Below are positions 43,025-51,822 of a DNA stretch of 64,000 nt, one piece after another. Position numbers and translations under genes: made by a program. The notes beneath the pieces were generated by a model, which had not been told where the DNA came from, ran no database searches, and saw nothing but the letters and a program-made list of their open reading frames with translations. The stretch is taken from positions 32,551 to 96,550 of the forward strand of contig CALFJB010000063.1 in NCBI GenBank assembly GCA_937877565.1, in the 5' to 3' direction. Numbering within the stretch: the stretch's first letter is position 1; each line of letters starts with the position of its first letter. This DNA comes from an uncultured Selenomonadales bacterium. GTDB taxonomy: Bacteria; Bacillota; Negativicutes; Selenomonadales; Selenomonadaceae.

Positions 43025-45208
43025 ATGCTGACAGCTGAAATTTGCGTAAATTTGACGGCGAAAAGTATTTGGCAGGTTTATACTTACTCCGTTCCGGAAA
43101 AATTTAAATTCATTGTACGCGGTTGGCGCGTGATTGTGCCGTTTGGCAAGCAAATTGTTGACGGCTTTGTAATGGAAGTGAAAGACACTGACGAAAAATT
43201 TGAATTTGAGTTGAAAGAAATTGCCGACGTGGTAGATAATGAAATTTGGTTTACGCCGCAAATGCTTTCAATGGCAAGTTGGATTTCAGATTTTTATTTG
43301 TGTCCGCTGTCGCAAGCAATGGCGTTATTTATGGCGGGTAGACACAGTAAAAAAATTGCGCCGAAAATTGAAAAATTTTTGCGATTGACGGGAACATTTG
43401 ACGAAACTAAATTTCAACGTGCAACAAAGCAACTTGAAATTTTAAAACGCCTTAGCAAAGTTTCAGAAATTCCTGTAAGCGAATTTGGCGGAATGAACGC
43501 TACAATTAATTCACTTGTCAAAAAAAATTTGGTAGCCGTTGAAGAAAGGCGAATCCTGCGCGACAGTTACGCCGCAATTTCAGCCGTCAAAAAAAATATC
43601 GAACTTACCGAAGCTCAAAAAAATGTTGTCGATACAATCAGTTTATATTTGAAGATGAAAATGCACGCAAAATTTTTATTGCACGGCGTCACGGGTAGCG
43701 GCAAAACTCAAGTCTACATTGAACTTACAAAAATTGTTAGGCAACTTGGCAGACGCGCTTTAATTTTAGTGCCGGAAATTTCTTTGACGGGACAAATTGT
43801 CAAAAATTTCAAGGCGCACTTTTCAGACGTGTTGGTAATTCACAGCAAATTGAGTATCGCCGAACGCAACGATATTTTTTATAAAATTCGTCAAGGCGAA
43901 GTTGGAATTGTTATCGGCGCACGTTCAGCACTTTTTACTCCGCTGGACAACGTGGGATTAGTTGTGCTTGACGAGGAACAGGACAGCTCCTATAAACAGG
44001 ATACGCCGCCATTTTACCACGCCAAAATTATTGCTGAAGAGTTTGCTAAAATTCAAAACGCCGCAATAATTTTTGGCAGTGCCACGCCGAGTTTTGAAAC
44101 TTATTACCGCGCCAAAAATGGCGAAATTATTTATTTGGAATTACCTAAAAGAGTTTTAAATAATCCATTGCCGGAAGTTTCTTGCGTTGATATGAGAATG
44201 GAATTGAAAGCCGGAAATAAAAGCGTGCTAAGTTTTGCGCTGAAAAATTTGCTTGAGGAAACTTTGGCGAATCATCAGCAGGCGATTTTACTTTTGAACA
44301 AGCGCGGCTACTCAACTTTTGTAATGTGCAGGGATTGCGGTGCGGTTGTTACTTGCCCGGAATGTGGCTTGCCAATGCACTATCACATTACCGACAAAAC
44401 TTTAAAATGTCATTACTGCGAAGTTGAAAGTATACCGCCCACAGTTTGTCCCAAATGTAAAAGCAAGCGAATAAAATATTTTGGTACGGGTACGCAGAAA
44501 TTGGAAGAATTTTTACAAACAGAATTACCGACGGCTAAAATTTTGCGAATGGATAGAGATACTACCGGCGGCAAATTCGCGCAGGATAAAATTTTAGATT
44601 CATTCAAGCGCGGCGAATTTGACATTTTATTTGGTACAAAAATGGTTGCAAAAGGTCACGACGTGCCAAACGTTACAGCCGTTGGAATTTTAAGTGCGGA
44701 TTCTGTTTTAAACTTTCCGAATTTTAGAGCGGCTGAAGAATGTTTTAATTTGATAACGCAAGCGGCAGGTCGCGCAGGACGCGGCGAATTGCCCGGCAAA
44801 GTTATTGTACAGACGTACAACACGGACGCGGACGCCGTAAAATTTGCCTGTGAGCAGGATTTTAAATCTTTTTACGAAATTGAAATTGTAAAGCGGGAAT
44901 TGCTATTTTTTCCGCCGTTTTGCAGATTGGTAAAAATAATTTTCACGTCGAAGAATAGGGCGAAAATTTTTGATTACGCAGAAAGAATCGTGAACAGTTT
45001 CAAATTGGAAGTTGCGGCAAATTCTACTGTACGGCAAGAAATATTTGGACCAATACCGGCGATGATAGAAAATTTGCGCGGCGAATTTAGATTTGCGGTG
45101 CTGATAAAAACATTGGACTTGGAGATAGTACGCGGCTTTTTAAGGTTTCATAATTTACATACCGATGAAACAATTCAAATTGATATTGATCCGCTGACGA
45201 CGAATTAG
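43025..45208 (+). CDS. priA: Primosomal replication restart helicase PriA
   Basis: PriA is a 3'-5' superfamily 2 helicase that restarts collapsed replication forks. Motifs are GVTGSGKTQVYIEL (Walker A), LVVLDEEQDSSYK (DEEQ Walker B), FGSATPSFETYYRA (motif III), the zinc-binding cysteines in CRDCGAVVTCPECG and KCHYCEVESIPPTVCPKCKS, and RAGRGELPGKVIVQTY. The 727-residue length is usual. ATG follows GAGGTGATGAA. A composite hairpin element and the 6S RNA gene follow in the opposite orientation. Confidence 0.97.
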   Translation: MLTAEICVNLTAKSIWQVYTYSVPEKFKFIVRGWRVIVPFGKQIVDGFVMEVKDTDEKFEFELKEIADVVDNEIWFTPQMLSMASWISDFYLCPLSQAMALFMAGRHSKKIAPKIEKFLRLTGTFDETKFQRATKQLEILKRLSKVSEIPVSEFGGMNATINSLVKKNLVAVEERRILRDSYAAISAVKKNIELTEAQKNVVDTISLYLKMKMHAKFLLHGVTGSGKTQVYIELTKIVRQLGRRALILVPEISLTGQIVKNFKAHFSDVLVIHSKLSIAERNDIFYKIRQGEVGIVIGARSALFTPLDNVGLVVLDEEQDSSYKQDTPPFYHAKIIAEEFAKIQNAAIIFGSATPSFETYYRAKNGEIIYLELPKRVLNNPLPEVSCVDMRMELKAGNKSVLSFALKNLLEETLANHQQAILLLNKRGYSTFVMCRDCGAVVTCPECGLPMHYHITDKTLKCHYCEVESIPPTVCPKCKSKRIKYFGTGTQKLEEFLQTELPTAKILRMDRDTTGGKFAQDKILDSFKRGEFDILFGTKMVAKGHDVPNVTAVGILSADSVLNFPNFRAAEECFNLITQAAGRAGRGELPGKVIVQTYNTDADAVKFACEQDFKSFYEIEIVKRELLFFPPFCRLVKIIFTSKNRAKIFDYAERIVNSFKLEVAANSTVRQEIFGPIPAMIENLRGEFRFAVLIKTLDLEIVRGFLRFHNLHTDETIQIDIDPLTTN

Positions 45209-45235
45209 GTATTGGGGAAATGCAATTTTAACAAA

Positions 45236-45405
45236 ATAAAAAAGCCCGTCCTGTGCCGCCAATTAACAGTAATCTAGGAGCGTGCAAGAAACTAAATGCG
45301 ACCAAAAGGAGCTCGTTTAGTTGGAGCGTGCGAAAACCTTAGCGGCGGACGGGCGACGCCTTTTCTTTGCTTCTTTCTTTGTGGCTTGAACAAAGAAAGA
45401 AGATA
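45236..45405. repeat. CGCCCGTC-type composite hairpin element, copy B
   Basis: AAAAAAGCCCGTC at the left pairs with GACGGGCG at 45346-45353 around inner stems including GTGCCGCC/GGCGG and CTAAA/TTTAG. It is followed by a CTTCTTTCTTTG hairpin closed by CAAAGAAAGAAG. It lies between priA and the convergent 6S RNA. Confidence 0.7.
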
Positions 45406-45466
45406 TAAAAATTTAAAAACTATTAAATCGAAGAATTTACCTTAAAATAAAGAAAATCCACAACGC

Positions 45467-45502
45467 AAAAAGGAACTGCCGACCGAAGTCAACAGCTCCT
45501 TT
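45467..45502 (-). terminator. Intrinsic terminator of the 6S-like RNA
   Basis: On the minus strand the stem AAAGGAGCTG/CAGTTCCTTT with a TTCG loop region is followed by a T-run. It lies directly after the folded RNA. Confidence 0.8.
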
Positions 45503-45690
45503 TCTGAAAGAGGCGTCCAAAATGCCGTTTACCCAAAATGCTTAAACCTGCGCAAAGCAGGTGGGTACCTTAAGCGCAATTTCTGTTAATCGCTTAGAAA
45601 GATGCGACGCTACATAGACTGCTACAAATCAGATTCCCTTAAAAAATTGTAGGTTAAACATTAAATTAAGTCCTCGAACATTCCAGATAA
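45503..45690 (-). ncRNA. ssrS: Probable 6S RNA
   Basis: 6S RNA binds the housekeeping RNA polymerase and mimics an open promoter. The minus-strand transcript has a strong promoter, about 185 structured bases and an intrinsic terminator, with no reading frame. The ends pair (TCTGGAA with TTTCAGA, then GAGG with CCTC), giving the long closing stem with bulges typical of 6S. The inner part holds a CCTGC/GCAGG hairpin and long AT-rich single strands as expected for the central bubble. The length matches the usual 180-200 nt. The call rests on architecture, not on a database match. Confidence 0.6.
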
Positions 45691-45706
45691 AACCTATTTC
45701 GCAGTT

Positions 45707-45735
45707 ATCATAACACGAAAACTTTTTAATTACAA
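45707..45735 (-). promoter_or_regulatory. Promoter of the 6S-like RNA
   Basis: On the minus strand TTGTAA (45735-45730) and TATGAT (45712-45707) are 17 bases apart, with a TGT extension just before the -10 box. It is divergent from queE. Confidence 0.7.
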
Positions 45736-45763
45736 GACCTTGACAAAGTTAATGGAGGTAAAA

Positions 45764-46492
45764 ATGGCAAACCTAATTGAAATATTTTCATCAGTGCAGG
45801 GCGAAGGCAAATATGTAGGTTGCCGCCAAATTTTTATTCGTATGGCAGATTGTAATTTGAACTGCGCTTATTGTGACACGAATTTTAAACGCGGCGAATT
45901 TTGCAACGTTGAAACTGCCGCCGGTTCAATGAATTTTGAACAAATAAAAAATCCCGTTGACGCCGCGCAGGTTGCAGAAATTATCAAACGTTTTAATTTT
46001 GAAACTCCAACACATTCAGTGAGCTTTACAGGCGGCGAACCGCTTTTAAATTGGAAATTCATTCGTGAAATTTCAGACCTGATAAAAAATACCGGCTTAA
46101 AAATTTTTCTTGAGACTAACGGTACTTTGCCAGATGAACTTTCACAAATTATAAATTTTGTTGATATTATAAGTATGGATATAAAATTGCCGAGCGTTGC
46201 AGGAAATTATTTTGACAAGCACAGAGAATTTTTAAAAATCGCCGCGCAAAAAGATTTGTACGCCAAAATTGTAATATCAGCCGAAACAACGCAAAAAGAA
46301 TTTGACGCGGCAATAAATTTAATCGCTGAAGTGTCGCCGGAAATTTTGCTGATACTGCAACCTGTAACGCCTGTAAAAAATGTTAAATCAATACCTGCGC
46401 GAAAAATTTTAGAATTGCAAGCACAAGCTTTACAAAAATTAAAAAACGTCCGCGTAATTCCGCAGACGCACAGATTTATAAATATTTTCTAA
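45764..46492 (+). CDS. queE: 7-carboxy-7-deazaguanine synthase QueE
   Basis: This radical SAM enzyme contracts 6-carboxytetrahydropterin to 7-carboxy-7-deazaguanine for queuosine in tRNA. The cluster motif CNLNCAYCDTNF is CxxxCxxC, and EIFSSVQGEGKYVGCRQIFI and FTGGEPLLNW are family signatures. ATG 45764 after GGAGG gives MANLIEIFSSVQGEG as in the family, so the longer upstream frame is rejected. The queC and queD partners are not in the window. Confidence 0.94.
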   Translation: MANLIEIFSSVQGEGKYVGCRQIFIRMADCNLNCAYCDTNFKRGEFCNVETAAGSMNFEQIKNPVDAAQVAEIIKRFNFETPTHSVSFTGGEPLLNWKFIREISDLIKNTGLKIFLETNGTLPDELSQIINFVDIISMDIKLPSVAGNYFDKHREFLKIAAQKDLYAKIVISAETTQKEFDAAINLIAEVSPEILLILQPVTPVKNVKSIPARKILELQAQALQKLKNVRVIPQTHRFINIF

Positions 46493-46493
46493 A

Positions 46494-46844
46494 TTAATTT
46501 TTAGCTTTTTTCTCTTTGATACGAGCGGCTTTACCTGTAAGTTTACGCAAGTAATAAAGTTTGGCGCGGCGAACTGCACCACGACGAACAATTTCAATTT
46601 TATCAACGCGGGGCGAATGTACAGGGAACATTCTTTCAACGCCGACGCCGTAAGAAATACGACGAACGGTAAACATTTCACGAATACCGCTGCCTTGACG
46701 ACCAATTACAACGCCTTCAAAAATCTGAATACGTTCGCGGTTACCTTCAACAATTTTAGCATGCACTTTGACAGTATCGCCGGGCGCAAAATCTGGAATG
46801 TCTTTGCGAATTTGTTCTTTTTCTAAAATTTCAATGATATTCAT
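46494..46844 (-). CDS. rplS: 50S ribosomal protein L19
   Basis: This 116-residue protein sits at the 30S-50S interface. Signatures are FAPGDTVKVHAKIVEGNRER, the IQIFEGVVIGRQG segment and the region from VERMFPVHSPRVDKIEI to RAKLYYLR. ATG 46844 gives the normal MNIIEILEKEQIRKDIP; the extra upstream frame lies in the leader. rplS is usually next to trmD and rimM, but here it is alone, with its own promoter. Confidence 0.97.
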   Translation of the reverse strand: MNIIEILEKEQIRKDIPDFAPGDTVKVHAKIVEGNRERIQIFEGVVIGRQGSGIREMFTVRRISYGVGVERMFPVHSPRVDKIEIVRRGAVRRAKLYYLRKLTGKAARIKEKKAKN

Positions 46845-46854
46845 AAATTTTCCA

Positions 46855-46942
46855 ATCCTTCCTGCGACGTTCATAGCAAAAACTAGCGGAACGCCTTTTT
46901 TACAACGCGGGAAGTTTATCACATTTTTATAAAAATTGTCAA
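46855..46942 (-). promoter_or_regulatory. rplS promoter and L19-type leader
   Basis: On the minus strand TTGACA (46942-46937) precedes GATAAA (46920-46915) with a 16-base spacer and a TGT extension. The following 60 bases contain GGCGTTCCGCTAG and ATGAACGTCGCAGGAAGGA, where CGTTC and GAACG can pair. This resembles the Firmicutes L19 leader that binds L19 for feedback control. The match is from memory of position and motif only. Confidence 0.5.
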
Positions 46943-46995
46943 CAAACTTGTAATTTTTATTCCAACAAAGTAAAATTAGAGCGGAGGTTTTAAAA

Positions 46996-48150
46996 ATGAC
47001 ACGAAAAAAACTTACAAGACTGATATGCGCGGCGGCGGTATCGTCTGCAACTTTTTTATTCGGCGGCTGTGGACCCGTTGCGGAAGATTTAAATATAAAT
47101 CCCGACGCTGCAGCAATAGTTGAAGAAAATAAAACTGCGCCGGAAAATCAAACTGAAGTTTTGAAAACTTCGACGGCAAGCGCGGCGAAAGTTTCTGCTG
47201 TAAATGCAAGAAATACGCCCGTCGTACAAGTTGCAAAAAATGTTGGTCCCGCAGTCGTAGGAATCACAAATAAAGCCGTTGCCCGTGATATTTTCAACCG
47301 TCAATTTGAAGTGGAAGGCGTCGGCTCCGGCGTAATTTTCCGCAGTGATGGTTACATTGTAACGAATCATCACGTTATAGAGGACGCACGCGAAATTATT
47401 GTTTCACTTCCGGACGGCAAAACAATTAACGGTACACTTGTTGGCAGTGACGAAATGACAGATATTGCGGTTGTGAAAGTTGACGCCAAAGATTTACCGG
47501 CGGTAAAATTTGCTGATTCTGATGAAATTATGGTAGGCGAACCGGTTGTTGCTATTGGCAATCCAATGGGTCTTGAATTTCAAGGCACAATAACTGTTGG
47601 CGTCGTTAGCGCGTTGAACCGCACTATTGATATTGATTATGCTGACAGAAAATTAAATCTGATTCAAACTGACGCGGCAATTAGTCCCGGCAATTCCGGC
47701 GGCGCGTTGGTAAATTATGAAAGCGAAGTTATCGGAATTAACAGTGCGAAAGTTGCAAAAGACGCGGTTGAAGGTATCGCCTTTGCTATTCCAAGTAACA
47801 TCGTGCAAAATGTTGTAAAAGAAATTATGGAAAAGGGCTACGTTTCCCGCCCGTATTTAGGCGTACAAATTTTTGACAAGCCTACTGCTGCGCGTTTCGG
47901 TTATCAGTTGAATCTTGATAAAGGCGTTTATGTTTTCCAAGTTTCGCTTAATTCGCCCGCCGGTAATGCCGGAATTCAACGCGGCGATATTATTTTGAAA
48001 ATCGACAACAAGGAAGTTAATTCGGTTGCAGATATTCGCACGGATATAGCATCCCATAAAATTGGCGATAAAGTCATTTTGCTTTTGGATAGAGACGGCA
48101 CGGAGCTTGCAACTCAAGTTACATTGCAAGAAATGCCGCGTTCTGAATAA
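46996..48150 (+). CDS. htrA: HtrA/DegP-like serine protease, lipoprotein-type signal
   Basis: This envelope protease/chaperone starts with a signal ending FLFGGC, which reads as a lipobox, so the protein is probably lipid-anchored. A low-complexity linker (about 25-70) leads to the trypsin-like domain with the triad His in IVTNHHVIEDA, Asp in MTDIAVVKVD and Ser in AISPGNSGGALVN. One PDZ domain follows (VSRPYLGVQIFDK through GNAGIQRGDIILKID). The 384-residue length is typical for single-PDZ HtrA of Gram-positives. Its stop overlaps the rlmH start. Confidence 0.95.
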   Translation: MTRKKLTRLICAAAVSSATFLFGGCGPVAEDLNINPDAAAIVEENKTAPENQTEVLKTSTASAAKVSAVNARNTPVVQVAKNVGPAVVGITNKAVARDIFNRQFEVEGVGSGVIFRSDGYIVTNHHVIEDAREIIVSLPDGKTINGTLVGSDEMTDIAVVKVDAKDLPAVKFADSDEIMVGEPVVAIGNPMGLEFQGTITVGVVSALNRTIDIDYADRKLNLIQTDAAISPGNSGGALVNYESEVIGINSAKVAKDAVEGIAFAIPSNIVQNVVKEIMEKGYVSRPYLGVQIFDKPTAARFGYQLNLDKGVYVFQVSLNSPAGNAGIQRGDIILKIDNKEVNSVADIRTDIASHKIGDKVILLLDRDGTELATQVTLQEMPRSE

Positions 48151-48593
48151 TGAAAATTAAAATTGTTACTATTGGCAAACTCAAGGAAAAATTTTTAATT
48201 GACGGCGTCAACGAATATTTAAAGCGGCTTAAACCTTTTGCAAAAATTGAAGTCTGCGAAATTGCCGAATGTAAAACTGTTGAAGAGGAAGGGCAAAAAC
48301 TTTTATCTAACGCCCTGCGCGATAGTTTTTTAATTGTGTTAGACGTGGCGGGCGAAATGTTGACTTCAGAAAAATTTGCAGAAAAAATCGCCGCGTTGAA
48401 TTTGCACGGCGTCAGCGATATTACATTTATAATTGGCGGGGCGTTCGGCTTAAGCGACGAAGTTAAACGCGCCGCCGCTTTTCGTTTGAGTTTTTCTAAA
48501 ATGACTTTTACTCATCAAATGGCACGTTTGATTTTAGTTGAACAAATTTACCGCGCCTTTAAAATTAATCGAAACGAACCCTATCATTATTGA
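48150..48593 (+). CDS. rlmH: 23S rRNA (pseudouridine1915-N3)-methyltransferase RlmH
   Basis: This SPOUT-fold enzyme methylates pseudouridine 1915 of 23S rRNA. The 147-residue protein has VTIGKLKEKFLIDGVNEYLK, the trefoil-knot SAM site FIIGGAFGLSDEVKRAA, and the C-terminal TFTHQMARLILVEQIYRAF ending EPYHY. It overlaps the htrA stop by one base; htrA-rlmH pairing is common in Firmicutes. Confidence 0.97.
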   Translation: MKIKIVTIGKLKEKFLIDGVNEYLKRLKPFAKIEVCEIAECKTVEEEGQKLLSNALRDSFLIVLDVAGEMLTSEKFAEKIAALNLHGVSDITFIIGGAFGLSDEVKRAAAFRLSFSKMTFTHQMARLILVEQIYRAFKINRNEPYHY

Positions 48594-48604
48594 TATAAAA
48601 AAAT

Positions 48605-48810
48605 AAACTAAAAAAACGCCCGTCATTGGTTTCAGAGACCTCTTTTACTTGAAATTACAGGAAAGTTGGAGGAGACGGTTACTTGGAATTTCTACACCTA
48701 AAGAAACCCTGACGGGCGATAAAGCACTTTTCTTTGGTACTTGCGCGGCTTGCGTAGCAAGGCGTGCTCTTTAGTACTTTTTTGCTCCGGAAAAAGAAAG
48801 TACATTTTAA
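48605..48810. repeat. CGCCCGTC-type composite hairpin element, copy C
   Basis: AAAAAACGCCCGTC at the left pairs with GACGGGCG at 48711-48718. A second hairpin begins AAAGCACTTTTCTTTGGTAC and ends GAAAAAGAAAGTAC, with GGCTTGCGTAGCAAGGCG and GTGCTCTTTAGTAC inside. It lies between the convergent rlmH and maf genes. The inner GGCTTGCGTAGCAAGGCG unit recurs at 52383-52400. Confidence 0.75.
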
Positions 48811-48813
48811 TTT

Positions 48814-49371
48814 CTAAAAATTAATTTCAATAGACTTGGCTAAAATTCTCAAACGATATAGCGGCAAGCCAACAACATTTGACCAATCGCCGTTAATTTT
48901 TTCAATGAATTTAGCCGCGCCGCCTTGAAGTGCATAACTTCCGGATTTGTCAAGCGGTTCACCTGTTGCAACGTAGCTTAAAATTTCTTCGTCAGTCATT
49001 GTGCCAAAATAAACTTCGGTAACTTCAGACGTTGTAAAAGTTTTGCCGCCGGTGCAAATTGCAAGTCCCGTTATAACTTCGTGCTTTTTATTTGAAAGAG
49101 TTTTCAGCATTTCAAACGCGCCTTTTTCGCCATGAGGTTTACCAAAAATTTTTCCGTTCAAAACAACAATGGTATCTGCGCCAATTACAATATCGTTTGG
49201 AAAATCCCGCGCTACGGTTTCAGCTTTAATCGTGGCGTTTTTTATTGCAACTTCAGTTGGATTTTCGGCAGTTTCAATTTCTGCTACGTTGTAAACTTCA
49301 ATTTTAAAATCATTGCAAAGTTTTTTTAAAAGCTCCTGCCTGCGCGGCGATCCTGATGCCAATATTATCAA
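48814..49371 (-). CDS. maf: Maf-like nucleoside triphosphate pyrophosphatase
   Basis: Maf proteins hydrolyse non-canonical or modified nucleotides (dTTP/UTP class) to monophosphates. It contains IILASGSPRRQELL, the catalytic GADTIVVLNGKIFGKP and SGSYALQGGAAKFIEKINGDWSNVVGLPL. The TTG at 49371 is preferred because GGAGGG lies 7 bases upstream and the protein then begins with the conserved MIILASGSPRRQ. About 185 residues is normal. Confidence 0.93.
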   Translation of the reverse strand: MIILASGSPRRQELLKKLCNDFKIEVYNVAEIETAENPTEVAIKNATIKAETVARDFPNDIVIGADTIVVLNGKIFGKPHGEKGAFEMLKTLSNKKHEVITGLAICTGGKTFTTSEVTEVYFGTMTDEEILSYVATGEPLDKSGSYALQGGAAKFIEKINGDWSNVVGLPLYRLRILAKSIEINF

Positions 49372-49497
49372 AATTTTTCCCTCCAAATTTATTATTTAAC
49401 ATAAACAGTATACACAAATTTTTTTATTTCTGCGATAAGGCTTTTGGAAAATTTTTTGATACAATACTTCAAATAATGCTTAATGAGGCAAGCTGTT

Positions 49498-49847
49498 ATG
49501 ACTAGAAAAACGTTATCGAGTATACATATGAAGTAAAATCTGCTTATTCACTTGGAATTGGCGGAGTTGCAGATGGCGATAATCTTGCTGCCGTCATGAC
49601 AAGTGCGTTTTCAAAAGAATATATCTACCCTGTTGCAATATCTATGGCATATGCTGTTCCAAAAAGTTCTCAAATTCCAAATATAAAAGAAAAATTAATT
49701 GAAAAACTTGATAATATTTCTAAAGATGCTCAATTTGCTCAAACGTCAACAATTACCGATAATGGCGTTAAAATCACTATTACTTATGGATACGGGCAAT
49801 ATGTTGTTACAATTATTGACGAAAAGGCACTGAAAAAATCTAAGTAA
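49498..49847 (+). pseudogene. Unrecognised small protein, frameshifted near its start
   Basis: An ATG at 49498 behind GAGG opens MTRK and soon stops. If one base is added in the A5 run at about 49506, it continues NVIEYTYEVKSAYSLGIGGV and runs to 49847 (about 117 residues). Without the correction the only start is ATG 49596, giving 83 residues. The C-terminal half (QTSTITDNGVKITITYGYGQ) looks like a beta-rich domain. I do not recognise the family. The frameshift may be real or an assembly error in a homopolymer. Confidence 0.55.
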
Positions 49848-50270
49848 TATCTCCAATCAAAAGATTTTCGCCCGCGTCCAAAAGTACCGCGTTAGTTTTG
49901 TCAATTCCCCAATGATGCACAATCCCCGAAAAAATTATTGCCTCCCAATTACTGCGGCGGGCGTATAACTGCGATTTATTTGCGTAAACTAAAAGCTTGT
50001 TTGTTTCTTCAATGTCAAGCTCCATTGCCAACGCCAACGCCAAAATTCTTTCTCGCGCAGGTTCTTTTGTGACGCCCTCAAAAATATGTGAAGTTGGAAC
50101 TTGTTTGAGGAGCGATTTTCTAATTATTTCTCGGCGGGATAAATTTTTTTCGTCAAGCAATTTATTTAAATATTCGGCAAGTGTAAAATCTGTAAAATTA
50201 ACTTGATTATCAGCGGGATTATATTTACCGCTGACTATTTTTTTGTAAGATTTTCAGTATCAACAGCCAT
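49840..50270 (-). pseudogene. Cro/C1-like helix-turn-helix protein, frameshifted
   Basis: An ATG at 50270 (after GGCAGGAAT) opens MAVDTENLTKK and hits a stop. One extra base in the A7 run (T7 at 50233-50239 on the plus strand) would join it to a frame reading NPADNQVNFTDFTLAEYLNK and on to 49840, about 143 residues. The body (LSRREIIRKSLLKQVPTSHI, ILALALAMELDIEETNKLL) fits an XRE-like family often found in Firmicutes. If the shift is real, translation could only start at TTG 50160. It overlaps the convergent gene by 8 bases. Confidence 0.6.
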
Positions 50271-50335
50271 TTTGATTCCTGCCAAAAGTCCGCACAATTT
50301 AAATTTTTTGTGTTATAATCTGCGCGGGTGATTTT

Positions 50336-50488
50336 ATGAAAAAAAATTACGATAAATGGAAAATTATAATGACGCTGATAACTATGATTTTTATCGTGGT
50401 TATGGTGATTTTGAATGTGATAAATTTTTCTGAAGAAAAAAGTTCTCGTGCTGAAAATTTTAACCAAGTTGAAACTGTCAATGAATAG
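50336..50488 (+). CDS. Small single-pass membrane protein (50 residues)
   Basis: A frame of 50 codons begins MKKNYDKWKIIMTLITMIF. It has one hydrophobic helix (about residues 10-30) between a basic N-terminus and an acidic C-terminus. An extended -10 box (TGTTATAAT near 50310) lies upstream and the stop is 12 bases before the TerD-vWA start. No family is recognised. Its position suggests coexpression with the TerD-vWA protein, perhaps as its membrane partner. Confidence 0.6.
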   Translation: MKKNYDKWKIIMTLITMIFIVVMVILNVINFSEEKSSRAENFNQVETVNE

Positions 50489-50500
50489 GAGGTAATTTTT

Positions 50501-51754
50501 TTGAACGTACAAAGGGGCGCACGCGGCAAATTGGAAAATCAGCCGCTGAAAATTAAATTGAAGATTAGCGGCGCGGCGGTTTACGATTATACTTGTTTTG
50601 GCGTCGATAAAAACGAAAAACTTTCTGACGACAGGTACATGATTTTTTACAATCAAACTTCGTCCCCGCAAAATGAAATTTCTTATACCGAAATTAGCGG
50701 CGGCGCAGAATTTACAATCAATCTTGAAAAAATTCCCGCCACGATTCAGAAATTAATTTTTACGGGAAGTATTGACGGCGCGGGCAAAATGGGTGAAATT
50801 TCCAACTGCAAATTTTTTATTGAACAACGCGGCAAGGAAAATATTTTGGCGGAATTTACCGGCGCAGATTTTCAAAATGAAAAAGCCGTTACGGCGATTG
50901 AAATTTATCGAAAGGACGGCTGGAGGTTTAATATTGTTGCACGCGGCTTTGACGGCGGACTTGATACGCTTTTAAAATTTTACGGCGGCGAACAAGCTGA
51001 AGAATCGCCAAAAGTTTCAACACCTCCTGCGCCTAAAAAAGTTTCGCTGGAAAAGAAAATTTCTGAATCTGCGCCAAAATTAGTTTCACTTGTTAAGCCG
51101 CTGAAAGTTGCACTTGAAAAGAAAAATTTGCAAGAAACAGTTGCACGAGTCGCGTTAGTTATGGATATTTCCGGCTCAATGTACGGCACTTACAGCGATG
51201 GTACTGTTCAAGAAATTGTAAATAAAATTGTACCGCTTGCCGTTCAATTCGACGACGACGGCGAATTAGATTTTTGGTATTACGGCAGTATTTGTAGGCG
51301 TATGGACGCTGTGACTTTGCAAAATTATGAAAACGCCGTACCGCGTGATTGGGATAAACTTATGAAAAGTTTGGGGCAAGGTAATAATGAGCCGGTTGTA
51401 ATGCAGGAAGTTATCAACGAATACAAAAAAAGCCGCCTGCCTGCGTACATAGTTTTTATTTCTGACGGCGGCGTTTCTCGTGAAGGCGAAATTAAACGCC
51501 TGCTGATAGAATCTTCAAAGATGCCTATTTTTTGGCAATTTGTGGGAATTGGCGGCACGGGATTATTATCAAGGCTTTTTGGTGGCTATGGTATTTTTGA
51601 AAAACTTTCTACGCTGTCAGGGCGTTATGTTGATAATGCAAACTTTTTCGCACTGGACGACTTCAAAAAAGTTGACAATGCCGAATTATATTCACGTCTG
51701 CTGAATGAATTTCCAAATTGGCTGAAGGAAATTAAAGCCAAAGGTATTATTTAG
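50501..51754 (+). CDS. TerD-domain and von Willebrand factor A protein
   Basis: The N-terminal domain (about 1-165) is TerD-like, with LKIKLKISGAAVYDYTCFGVD, the acidic region KNEKLSDDRYMIFYNQ and SYTEISGGAEFTINL. A lysine- and proline-rich linker follows, then a vWA domain (about 215-410) with the MIDAS motif VMDISGSMYG and later acidic loops (FISDGG). TerD proteins bind calcium and, with vWA partners, belong to tellurite/stress-response membrane complexes. Here the two domains are fused, as in TerF-like proteins. TTG follows AGGAGG. Confidence 0.88.
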   Translation: MNVQRGARGKLENQPLKIKLKISGAAVYDYTCFGVDKNEKLSDDRYMIFYNQTSSPQNEISYTEISGGAEFTINLEKIPATIQKLIFTGSIDGAGKMGEISNCKFFIEQRGKENILAEFTGADFQNEKAVTAIEIYRKDGWRFNIVARGFDGGLDTLLKFYGGEQAEESPKVSTPPAPKKVSLEKKISESAPKLVSLVKPLKVALEKKNLQETVARVALVMDISGSMYGTYSDGTVQEIVNKIVPLAVQFDDDGELDFWYYGSICRRMDAVTLQNYENAVPRDWDKLMKSLGQGNNEPVVMQEVINEYKKSRLPAYIVFISDGGVSREGEIKRLLIESSKMPIFWQFVGIGGTGLLSRLFGGYGIFEKLSTLSGRYVDNANFFALDDFKKVDNAELYSRLLNEFPNWLKEIKAKGII

Positions 51755-51767
51755 GCGTTAGCGGTTA

Positions 51768-51822
51768 GAAAAAAAGGGACTGGGGATATTTTCTAATCCC
51801 TAGCCCCTAACAGCTAAAACCT
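51768..51822. repeat. TTAGGGACTGGGG-type inverted repeat
   Basis: AAGGGACTGGGGATATTTTC on one arm faces CTAATCCCTAGCCCCTAA on the other. It separates the TerD-vWA gene and the convergent iscU. Confidence 0.65.

Noticed and set aside
50501..51754. A larger tellurite-resistance (ter) cluster
   Set aside because: Only one TerD-vWA gene and a small membrane protein are present; no terC, terB or terZ-like neighbours.
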